This document shows, piece after piece, positions 1-6,325 of a stretch of DNA of 12,531 bases (positions are counted from its first letter, which is position 1; every line of letters starts with the position of its first letter). Made by a program: the position numbers and the translations under genes. Source of the DNA: Cytophagales bacterium (GTDB lineage Bacteria > Bacteroidota > Bacteroidia > Cytophagales > Cyclobacteriaceae); the NCBI GenBank assembly GCA_003454975.1, contig DMST01000178.1:1351-13881 (forward strand). The letters run 5' to 3'. The notes below the pieces were generated by a model. That model saw only the letters and a list, made by a program, of their open reading frames with translations. It ran no database searches and was not told the origin of the DNA.

Positions 1-202
1 GTTCGGCCGTGGCGCCGCCCATATAGCTTTCCAGCAGGCCCTTCTTCTCCAGGCGGCGCAGCACCGTATGCACCGCACTCAGCGAGATGTTTTGGCCCAT
101 CTGCTCGTTGTATTCCTCCGTGATGCGCAGGCCATAAGCCTCCTCATGCACAATGGCGACTACCAGCAGCACCATTTCTTCCAGCGTTCCGATGTTGGTC
201 AT
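1..202 (-). CDS. PadR-family transcriptional regulator (N-terminal part, runs off the window)
   Basis: This is the first 67 codons of a gene that continues past base 1. The ATG is the reverse complement of 200-202. Translation begins MTNIGTLEEMVLLVVAIVHE and includes AYGLRITEEYNEQ, SLSAVHTVLRRLEKKGLLES and a final GGATAE. This is the PadR winged helix: helix 1 with the EE-x-VLL pattern, a conserved AYG turn, and a recognition helix followed by the K-G-x-L wing. The GGATAE ending matches PadR proteins that Bacteroidota encode beside ABC-transporter permease genes, so such a permease may lie beyond base 1 (inference). Known PadR proteins are dimeric repressors, often autoregulatory. The gene is much more GC-rich than the region beside it (hand count 40 of 60 G+C in bases 1-60). 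The effector is unknown. The PadR assignment is secure. Confidence 0.88.
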   Translation of the reverse strand, partial: MTNIGTLEEMVLLVVAIVHEEAYGLRITEEYNEQMGQNISLSAVHTVLRRLEKKGLLESYMGGATAE

Positions 203-204
203 TA

Positions 205-262
205 GTTGTACAGTTGTAAAACAAACATACGGAAAGGGATTGATATTTGTTGTAGGGTTGTA
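205..262 (-). promoter_or_regulatory. Two TACAAC-N2-TACAAC direct-repeat pairs flanking the padR promoter (candidate operators)
   Basis: On the minus strand TACAAC occurs four times in two tandem pairs with 8-bp periodicity: plus-strand positions 205-210 and 213-218, and 249-254 and 257-262. The pairs are exactly 44 bp apart, close to four helical turns, and bracket the -7 box at 222-229. One pair sits where the -33 element would be and the other lies between the -7 box and the start codon. This arrangement suits an autoregulatory repressor, most simply the PadR protein encoded just downstream. The repeats and spacing are seen directly; the binding protein is inferred. Confidence 0.5.
222..229 (-). 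promoter_or_regulatory. Bacteroidota-type -7 promoter box (TAnnTTTG) of the padR gene
   Basis: Read on the minus strand, 229-222 is TATGTTTG, an exact match to the TAnnTTTG -7 consensus of Bacteroidota primary-sigma promoters. It lies about 20 bases upstream of the padR ATG, so the 5' leader would be very short. No clear TTTG -33 box is present at the expected distance; that position is taken by a TACAAC direct-repeat pair, which suits a regulated promoter. Seen: the box. Inferred: that it is used. Confidence 0.55.
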
Positions 263-294
263 GAAGTAATTGGAAAAGGAAGAGTTTTGCTGGT

Positions 295-400
295 CCTCTT
301 CTTAGGGAGGTGATTTTTGCCGAGGGGTCAACCAAACAGGCAATTAGGAGGGCTTAGTATCCCTCCAAAGTGCTTAAGAAGAGGGTAGGATTGGCTTCTT
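295..400. repeat. Inverted repeats in the intergenic region before padR
   Basis: The 250-bp gap 203-452 holds no convincing ORF. It contains a perfect 10-bp inverted repeat, CCTCTTCTTA at 295-304 and TAAGAAGAGG at 375-384. Inside it is a 6-bp hairpin, GGAGGG at 347-352 with CCCTCC at 361-366 (8-nt loop). CTTCTT at 395-400 can also pair with AAGAAG at 376-381, so two folds compete. The hairpins lie downstream of the CAT-like gene and could end its transcript, but no U-tract follows on the minus strand, so a factor-independent terminator is not supported. The rest of the gap is the padR promoter. Confidence 0.35.
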
Positions 401-452
401 ATTTGTTAAACCCTATTATCTAGTAGGTGAGACCAGGTCTAGAGGGCTTAGG

Positions 453-1160
453 CTACACATTAGGAGTAGAAAAGGGATTTGAAAGGATGTCCTGAATGCG
501 ATCTATAACAAAATGTGGAGACAGAATAGCTCGGTCTATGGAGATGGATAGCGGGATCAGGTATGCATCGGATTGCTTATACACTTTACCAAAACAAAAC
601 CGCGGGACTCCGCAGTTGGGGTGAGATAAGGGTAATGTAAAGCTGGTAAACCTTGCTTCTGGCAGATGGCAAAAAATGGGTGCCATATACCAGGTAAGGG
701 CCGAAATAGGTTGTGGATCTACATTTTCTACTACCTGCCTCCATCTTTCTTGGCTGTAAATAAAGAATTCGTTTAGATCCATTACATCAATGTCTTCGGT
801 AAAGAAGGAAGACATACCGTTGGTATTGGGAATGAAAATAAGCTCGGAAATAGGCAAGCGGCGGAAAACATACCAATCGTTATCAAATTTCCTGAAGTTG
901 AACGAAGGTGTCTGGTTAAACTCCCGGCTCAATAGCCAAACCATAAATCGAAAAAAGGAAGCCTCGGGCCAGATAGAAATAACGTCCTGAAAGTATTGAT
1001 AGGCTTCCCCGACCTCTATTTGTAGCGTAAAATGGATGTAAGGCTCACGAATAATCTGGGTATCGTGATAAAAGGAGAACGAGGCCTCTTCATACTGAGA
1101 AATGTCTTGGGCGGTTAACGCTGTGCCTTGGTAGCGCACTAAAAACTCTGGAAAATTCAT
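453..1160 (-). CDS. CatA-like (chloramphenicol acetyltransferase fold) protein, probable pseudoenzyme
   Basis: The 235-residue protein follows the type-A chloramphenicol acetyltransferase plan over its length, and its size is close to the usual 210-220 residues. Residues 66-82 (EASFFRFMVWLLSREFN) match the CAT helix usually reading like YPAFIHILARLMN; 130-140 (NEFFIYSQERW) match the FRQFLHIYSQ region; 171-180 match the SFTSFDLN strand; 185-205 match the strand and turn usually reading FTMGKY...LMPLAI. Aligning LSISIDRAILS (204-214) with the catalytic LAIQVHHAVCD puts Arg210 at the catalytic histidine (His195 of CAT-III) and Ser214 at the structural Asp199. Acetyl transfer by the known mechanism is therefore unlikely. 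A ligand-binding or scaffold role, perhaps as a trimer, is possible (inference). The gene starts just after a terminator that closes the upstream unknown gene, so it may have its own promoter or depend on readthrough. The fold call is good; the function is unknown. Confidence 0.72.
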   Translation of the reverse strand: MNFPEFLVRYQGTALTAQDISQYEEASFSFYHDTQIIREPYIHFTLQIEVGEAYQYFQDVISIWPEASFFRFMVWLLSREFNQTPSFNFRKFDNDWYVFRRLPISELIFIPNTNGMSSFFTEDIDVMDLNEFFIYSQERWRQVVENVDPQPISALTWYMAPIFCHLPEARFTSFTLPLSHPNCGVPRFCFGKVYKQSDAYLIPLSISIDRAILSPHFVIDRIQDILSNPFSTPNV

Positions 1161-1175
1161 GGATAGTTCAGGTTG

Positions 1176-1234
1176 AAAAAAGTAGGCTGGAAAAGGGATT
1201 CACCCAAGGTATTTCGATTCAACCCTTTCCAGCC
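1176..1234 (-). terminator. Rho-independent terminator after the 1210-residue unknown protein
   Basis: On the minus strand, GGCTGGAAAGGG (1234-1223) pairs with CCCTTTTCCAGCC (1197-1185) around a 25-nt loop. This gives 12 base pairs with one bulged base. The stem is followed by TA-C and six T residues (1181-1176). It begins 11 bases after the stop codon at 1245 and lies before the CAT-like start at 1160, so it would uncouple the two genes at least partly. Confidence 0.75.
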
Positions 1235-1244
1235 AGCTAAAACA

Positions 1245-4200
1245 TCAACAGCTTGACAGTACGATTTCCGCCTGTTTCAAATCACCACCTATCGTTTGTG
1301 CGCCGCGGCGAAACACGGAGGTAGTGGTTCGCACATCAAACTTGGGTAGGCTGTACGGAAAATGTACGGTAAAAGAGTAGTCTTGCGGCTTGGGAAGGTT
1401 TAGTCGCCCACCGGTAAACTCGGTGACTTTCAGACCAATAAGGATTTCTCTTTCTTCTGATTCTACTTTGATATCTTCCCTGATATGTTTAATATTTGGA
1501 ATTTTGTCTTGGATCACAATGTTTTGTGTTTCAAGGAAATGTAGATCCAGAAAATCCAAAATATCATACAACCTTTTGGGAGAACTATTTTTTGCGTGGG
1601 TCCATAGTATATCAAAAAGTGTGTGAAAGATATTATTTTTATCCTTTTCCCTTTCAGTATCCTTTTCCCTTTCAGTATCCTTTTCCCTTTCCCTTTCAGT
1701 ATCCTTTTCCCTTTCAGTATTCCTTAGGATGTATTGAGTGAACTGCTCCTTCACTTGACTATAAATATCCTCATGTGAAGGTTGAAAGTAGTGGTCATAG
1801 CCAAATGCTTTGAATAATATATCAATACTACTCTCCATTTCCTTTTTAATATCCTGTTTAAAAGAAACCTTCAGTTCATTGGATAGAACCGGCAGTTGTT
1901 GCCAAATGTAAGAGGTGAATTTTTTGAGTAGTATCCCGAACGATTCTTGGTTTTCGAATCCAATGCTTCCGGCAGACCTAAACCGATCAATGATTCGCAA
2001 TATCAGAGCAGTATTTTGATTAGAACTACTAGTTATAAAGTCAAGGGGAGGGATTGATGAAAAAGCTAAGTTTAAACGCCAGAGATATTCACTATTTCCC
2101 GAATCTTGATGTTTGTATTTTATTACTTTCCAAACAACTGATGTTCTCTTAGCATTATATGTTAGTTTTTCTTTTATGTTTTTAGATATTTTCTGATCGA
2201 GTTTGTTCGTGTAGGTAATAAGTCGCAGTGAATGTTCTGGATTCGATTCTTCAACTAATGCCTTCACTAAATGTTCTTGTATTATCGAAACAATATCATC
2301 TAACTGGCCTTTTTGTACCCCATCTTTATCTTGTGAGCTTTGTCCATATTTGTAGTTATAGATAATAGAACCAATGTGCCCAATTAAGGCTTTATCATGA
2401 AATTCATCTAAAATCCCCCGGAAAAGTCGATATTTCTCTGAAGGTGGGACTTCTTTTAAACATTCTTTTAGTATTTCATAATTATCTTTTTTAAGCTTTT
2501 GGGATAGGTGTTTTTTGGTGCTGGGTATATAGAATTTGATGATGTCAGTATCAATGTCGCTAATTAATAAGGGTTTCTTAAGTGAATCGGATAAGTGTTT
2601 CTTAAGTGAATTGGATAAGTGTTTCCTAAGTAAATCGGATAAGTGTTTCTTAAGTAAATCGGATAAGTCTTCCTTCAGTGAATCGGATAAGTCTTCCTTC
2701 AGTGAATCGGATAAGAGTACCTTCAGTGAATCGGATAAGGGTTCCTTCAGTGAATCGGATAAGGGTTCCTTCAGTGAATCGGATAAGAGTTCCTTCAGTG
2801 AATCGTATAAGGGTTTCTTTAGAGTTGAGGTTTCAATCCACATATGGTATAACCAATGATTTTGTATAGGATTTAAAAAATCAACTTCAAGTAGTTTCAA
2901 GTCTGGCTGCATTAGCTTTGATAGAAATTCTTCATTTAATTTATCAAGATATTGCGGTGATAATTTAGCTATTGATTCAAGTGTTTTTTTAGGTTCTTTT
3001 TGTTTCCTGAATTCATCCTTTACTTTTTCTGAAACAATTTCATGAAAACTATTTCTATTTTGGGATAAGGTTAATGCGTCATTGATTAATAGAAATAAAG
3101 GGTTATACACTTTGGTGGTTGCCTTACTTAAGGTAGAAAAGCGTAGATTGTCATCTTTGTTAGCATGTATCTGATGTAGAAAGCCTTTCAATACTTGTAT
3201 GCCCATTACCTGTATACGGGGATTGCTTTCTTCAATTTTTTTATCGAAATACTTGCTGTTTTTTTTGTGTAAATCTTTAAAAAGAGATTGTATAAATGCC
3301 TTTTCAAAAACCTTTAAGAAGCCTAGCCCAAACTGGTTTTTTGTAATCGTCTTTTCCACCGTTAAGGGATGGTCGACATCGTAGAAGATTAAGTCCTTTA
3401 GTCCCAACTGGATGTCGTCAAAATCCTTGATGAAGCCCTTCTCCACTCGCCGTTTTAGCATGTCCTTTTGATCAAGAGGCTCATTGGTTGACTTGACATA
3501 AAACCCAGGAGCAAATTTTTTAATAAACGAGGTTTCTTCGTTTTCTATTTTGGTTTTTAAATTTTCAATTTTTTCAAGTGTTCCTTTAACATCTCCTTTA
3601 TTTCGGCCTCCTTGGTATAACCCTAGGGTGTCGATCAAGTTTTGGAACTCTGTCTTATGATCTAATTTTTCATACAGATTGGTGTTTCCCACTATTGAAA
3701 TATGCAAAGCATTGTTGTTTTCATCAATGATGATTTGTTCTTCTTGAGTTTTCTTTAAGCCTATTGCATCGTTGCTTCGTCTTATTACTAGCCGTGTTTT
3801 GTCTACATCAGGATCCAGTAAGATATTAACGAAAGAGGGAATCCTAAATAGGCAGCCTGGCCAATAGTACCAACGGCCCCCACAATCCTTCGGCTCACGG
3901 ATCTTATCCAGCATAATTACTCTCAGGATTTCCCAGCCTGAATTCATTCCGTCTTTTTTAAATTCACCTTTTTTGATGCGTTTTTCTACTTCGTTGAAAA
4001 TTGGCAGAAAATATTCTATTAGCTTCTTTTTGTAGCTATCCAGAGTAGAATAATCATGTGGAATCAAGACTATTTGTCTTGAAATGTACTCGGCATATTT
4101 TTGAATTTCGTCTAATGCATCTTTTTTTATGATGTTATTCAATTTAGGTAGTACACTCTGTAGTGCTTCTAATGCCGTGGCTACCTCCTTATAGATATTG

Positions 4201-4877
4201 TTACCAATTGTCCGTAAGGTAGGATCAAAGGAAAAGCCACATTGATCAGTTACTTGTGATACGATACGCATCCATTCATCATCAGATAAGGCTTGGAGAT
4301 TATGGCTATTGTATCCTTCGGTAATGGTGGCGGCGTTGGTTTTTTTGTCGACTACCCCCCGGAAAAGTGCCCCATCGGTTAGTAACCCCCTTCTTAATAT
4401 TTCATTATCCACAAAGGCTGTTTTTACCAGGGGGTCTATGGTATGCATGGCATATAGGGACCAATTCAACTGTAGGGTTAGGAAATGCAGAGGTCGGTCT
4501 TTGAGTTGCTTCTTGCCTTTCCAAGGATCACTGTCTTTTTTCCCTTTCATAAATCGGGATTGTTCTTTTCCTGCCAGTTCCATAATGGAGACGGCCAGGC
4601 GCCCCATGGTGTTCCAGGGTTTATCCATGATTTTTTCTTGGAAGAATAAGTCGGAGACCACTTTCATCCTGGACTGGTTCTGGTTTTTTTCTACGTGCAC
4701 TCTAGCGTCGGTACCCTCATGATCTTTTAGAAATTCATATAAGGCGCTTGCACCATATTGGAGGTGTTTCATAGAGAAGGAGGCCCATTTACGGGTTATA
4801 TTTTCGGGGTCTTCAGCCACGCATTCGCTGAGCCGCTTTATGTCCTTTTCAAAAGAAATTTTTATTTCAGGATTCAT
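1245..4877 (-). CDS. Large protein of unknown family with two tandem-repeat tracts
   Basis: I do not recognise this 1210-residue protein. It shows no signal peptide, membrane segment, nucleotide-binding loop or metal motif that I can identify, so it is probably cytoplasmic. It is rich in Lys, Glu, Leu and Ile and looks largely helical. Residues about 330-350 hold an aromatic, Gly/Cys-rich stretch (CGGRWYYWPGCLFRIPSF). Residues about 686-766 are ten copies of an 8-residue unit like LSDSLKEP. Residues about 1053-1079 are four copies of TEREKD, one enlarged to TEREREKD. The last 70 residues look beta-rich, and the chain ends LSSC. The start is the ATG at 4877-4875; no better one was seen. It lies 83 bp after the aminotransferase gene with no clear terminator between, so co-transcription is possible. 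The middle of the gene is AT-rich (19 of 60 G+C at 2881-2940) compared with its neighbours, hinting at transfer or relaxed selection. It may be a scaffold, a large substrate or an unknown enzyme. Confidence 0.8.
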   Translation of the reverse strand: MNPEIKISFEKDIKRLSECVAEDPENITRKWASFSMKHLQYGASALYEFLKDHEGTDARVHVEKNQNQSRMKVVSDLFFQEKIMDKPWNTMGRLAVSIMELAGKEQSRFMKGKKDSDPWKGKKQLKDRPLHFLTLQLNWSLYAMHTIDPLVKTAFVDNEILRRGLLTDGALFRGVVDKKTNAATITEGYNSHNLQALSDDEWMRIVSQVTDQCGFSFDPTLRTIGNNIYKEVATALEALQSVLPKLNNIIKKDALDEIQKYAEYISRQIVLIPHDYSTLDSYKKKLIEYFLPIFNEVEKRIKKGEFKKDGMNSGWEILRVIMLDKIREPKDCGGRWYYWPGCLFRIPSFVNILLDPDVDKTRLVIRRSNDAIGLKKTQEEQIIIDENNNALHISIVGNTNLYEKLDHKTEFQNLIDTLGLYQGGRNKGDVKGTLEKIENLKTKIENEETSFIKKFAPGFYVKSTNEPLDQKDMLKRRVEKGFIKDFDDIQLGLKDLIFYDVDHPLTVEKTITKNQFGLGFLKVFEKAFIQSLFKDLHKKNSKYFDKKIEESNPRIQVMGIQVLKGFLHQIHANKDDNLRFSTLSKATTKVYNPLFLLINDALTLSQNRNSFHEIVSEKVKDEFRKQKEPKKTLESIAKLSPQYLDKLNEEFLSKLMQPDLKLLEVDFLNPIQNHWLYHMWIETSTLKKPLYDSLKELLSDSLKEPLSDSLKEPLSDSLKVLLSDSLKEDLSDSLKEDLSDLLKKHLSDLLRKHLSNSLKKHLSDSLKKPLLISDIDTDIIKFYIPSTKKHLSQKLKKDNYEILKECLKEVPPSEKYRLFRGILDEFHDKALIGHIGSIIYNYKYGQSSQDKDGVQKGQLDDIVSIIQEHLVKALVEESNPEHSLRLITYTNKLDQKISKNIKEKLTYNAKRTSVVWKVIKYKHQDSGNSEYLWRLNLAFSSIPPLDFITSSSNQNTALILRIIDRFRSAGSIGFENQESFGILLKKFTSYIWQQLPVLSNELKVSFKQDIKKEMESSIDILFKAFGYDHYFQPSHEDIYSQVKEQFTQYILRNTEREKDTEREREKDTEREKDTEREKDKNNIFHTLFDILWTHAKNSSPKRLYDILDFLDLHFLETQNIVIQDKIPNIKHIREDIKVESEEREILIGLKVTEFTGGRLNLPKPQDYSFTVHFPYSLPKFDVRTTTSVFRRGAQTIGGDLKQAEIVLSSC
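1643..1720 (-). repeat. Perfect 18-bp tandem repeat (four units, one with a 6-bp insertion)
   Basis: Units at 1643-1660, 1661-1678, 1679-1702 and 1703-1720 share the 18-bp plus-strand sequence CCTTTTCCCTTTCAGTAT. The third unit is 24 bp because CCCTTT is duplicated within it. There are no other mismatches. All lengths are multiples of three, so the reading frame is kept; the tract encodes TEREKD units. Perfect identity suggests recent expansion by slippage, and the near-pure pyrimidine strand favours that. Confidence 0.95.
2581..2820 (-). repeat. 24-bp tandem repeat, ten units
   Basis: Ten consecutive 24-bp units fill exactly 240 bp, beginning at 2581, 2605, 2629, 2653, 2677, 2701, 2725, 2749, 2773 and 2797. 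Each plus-strand unit starts AGTGAATCGGATAAG or a one- or two-base variant. A partial unit precedes them at about 2565-2580. They encode an 8-residue repeat of the form L-S-D-S-L-K-x-x. Two variant groups are visible: units 1-3 end in TTTCTTA or TTTCCTA (Lys-His type), while units 4-9 end in CCTTC (Glu-Asp or Glu-Pro type). This suggests stepwise duplication. The 8-residue period with two leucines spaced 4 apart suits an amphipathic helical solenoid or coil. Confidence 0.95.
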
Positions 4878-4960
4878 GGATAAAAAATTTAGGATGATAA
4901 AAAGTATGTCTGTGTTCGCCTTTAACCTAGGCTGCGGAATTGTCTAAGGTGTTGCTTCTC

Positions 4961-6289
4961 TTACACATAGGATGGGTCTGCTTGCAGTATATTTTCCATG
5001 GCCAGGGTGTTGGCGATGGCCTCCACCGCAAAATCCAGTTCAGTTTCTGAGATAGTGAGGGCCGGAAACAGAAGAATGCCTTCCTGAAAGCGATAGGTCA
5101 GTAGGCCATTTTCCTCCAGGGCCTTATGCACCGCCAAAATCTGCAAGGGCTGAGGGGCGCTGCCATCGGTTTGTTGTAGTGACATAGCCAGCATGAGGCC
5201 TATCCCCCTTACTTCCCGTACCAAAGGAGAGTCTAGTTTGGCTAAGGCGTTCAAGAAATACGTTCCCGAGCTTTTTGCCTTTTCAACCAACCCACCTTTG
5301 GAAAGCTCTTCTATGGTGGCTAAAGCCGCGGCACAGCAAACCGGGTTTCCATTATGACTGGAACCATGGTATATGGGGGTATGATGATCGCGGAAGGTGT
5401 CTCCAATCTCTTTTGAGAATAGGGTAGCCCCCAAGGGGAGGTAACCATTGCTGATGCCTTTAGATACCGTGAGTATATCGGGGTGTAGCCCATAGTGTTC
5501 GCAGGCAAACCAGGTTCCGGTGCGTCCAAACCCCGTAGCTACTTCATCCACAATGAGTAGGATTTCGTGTTGTTGGCAAATTTGCCGTACCTGATCCCAC
5601 CAAGCCTGAGGGAAGGGATACACTCCCGCCGAGCCCACGATTGGTTCTACAATAAATGCGGCAAGGTTACCAAAGGATTGGATCGCCAACATTTCTAGTT
5701 GTTGGGTGCTTTGCCAGAGGGCCTCCTCGGTGGGGACCCCGGCATCCAGGGGTGCCGGGATGGCATGCATACTAGGCACACCAGGAGACCAGCCCGGAGG
5801 GGTTCCTATGAGGCCCGTAACGCTCATACTGCCAAAAAAGGAACCGTGAAAAGAGCAATCCAAATGGACGATATGGTGTTTGTCCGGTCGGTCCTGGATC
5901 TGCCAGAATTGACGCGCTAGTTTGATGGCTAAATCGACGCTTTCCGATCCGGAATTGGTGAGGAATACATTTTCTAACGGGTCTGGGGTGAGTTCCACCA
6001 GCTTTTTTGCCAGCTTCAGGGCTGTAGGGTGGGTTCTGTTTTGCATAAGGGAGGCAAAAGACAGGGTATGTAATTGCTCCGTGATTGCCTCAATGATGGG
6101 TTTGTTGCCCAAACCGCATTGGGTACTCCAAACGCCTCCGCAGGCATCCAGGTACCGGTTTCCATATTCATCTTTTACCCAACAGCCTTCGCCCTCTACT
6201 ACCGTAAGCCACTGATCAGGGGAGGTGTTGGGGAGCCAGGGATGCCAGAGGGGGGATTTTGAAGCGTCGAGTGTATTCATCTCATTCAT
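4961..6289 (-). CDS. Class III PLP-dependent aminotransferase
   Basis: A full-length 442-residue fold-type I, class III aminotransferase (the superfamily of BioA, ornithine and omega-amino acid aminotransferases). Visible landmarks are an N-terminal LWHPW (14-18) like the BioA-type W-H-P motif, the phosphate-binding NSGSES (112-117), FHG (147-149) where the ring-stacking aromatic is Phe rather than the more common Tyr, Glu215 in VEP, the cofactor-binding Asp248 in IVDEVATGFGRTG, and the Schiff-base Lys277 in TVSKGISNGYLPLGA. The late region HGSSHNGNPVCCAAALA is the usual class III motif. It should move an amino group between an amine or amino acid and a carbonyl compound; the substrate cannot be read from sequence. 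The gene starts 36 bp after the radical SAM gene, so the two are very likely co-transcribed. A second Met at residue 4 is an alternative start. It is less likely to be the biotin enzyme itself, because no other biotin genes are nearby. Confidence 0.92.
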   Translation of the reverse strand: MNEMNTLDASKSPLWHPWLPNTSPDQWLTVVEGEGCWVKDEYGNRYLDACGGVWSTQCGLGNKPIIEAITEQLHTLSFASLMQNRTHPTALKLAKKLVELTPDPLENVFLTNSGSESVDLAIKLARQFWQIQDRPDKHHIVHLDCSFHGSFFGSMSVTGLIGTPPGWSPGVPSMHAIPAPLDAGVPTEEALWQSTQQLEMLAIQSFGNLAAFIVEPIVGSAGVYPFPQAWWDQVRQICQQHEILLIVDEVATGFGRTGTWFACEHYGLHPDILTVSKGISNGYLPLGATLFSKEIGDTFRDHHTPIYHGSSHNGNPVCCAAALATIEELSKGGLVEKAKSSGTYFLNALAKLDSPLVREVRGIGLMLAMSLQQTDGSAPQPLQILAVHKALEENGLLTYRFQEGILLFPALTISETELDFAVEAIANTLAMENILQADPSYV

Positions 6290-6325
6290 GGGTAGTATTG
6301 GTTTAAGTGCTTTAACGGAAATTGC

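Noticed and set aside
144..335. Minus-strand 63-residue ORF overlapping the padR start
   Set aside because: It overlaps the well-supported PadR reading frame and promoter in another frame and has no recognisable features.
453..1160. Chloramphenicol-resistance gene
   Set aside because: The fold matches but the catalytic His and Asp are replaced, so a resistance function is not supported.
1496..1741. Plus-strand ORF with repeated FPFQYP motif
   Set aside because: Antisense shadow of the 18-bp repeat in the giant gene; there is no independent support.
1643..2820. Tandem repeats as a CRISPR array
   Set aside because: Units are directly contiguous with no spacers and lie in frame within a coding region.
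2536..2869. Plus-strand ORFs with repeated FSESDKGS or RVPSVNRI units
   Set aside because: They are antisense readings of the 24-bp repeat array; the repeat length, a multiple of three, keeps all frames open.
4878..4960. Promoter for the giant gene (TACTTTTT on the minus strand)
   Set aside because: It differs from TAnnTTTG at the last base and has no -33 box at the right distance; too weak to annotate.
4961..6289. Biotin synthesis (bioA) identity for the aminotransferase
   Set aside because: The WHPW start is BioA-like, but the motif is shared across class III enzymes and no other biotin genes are nearby.
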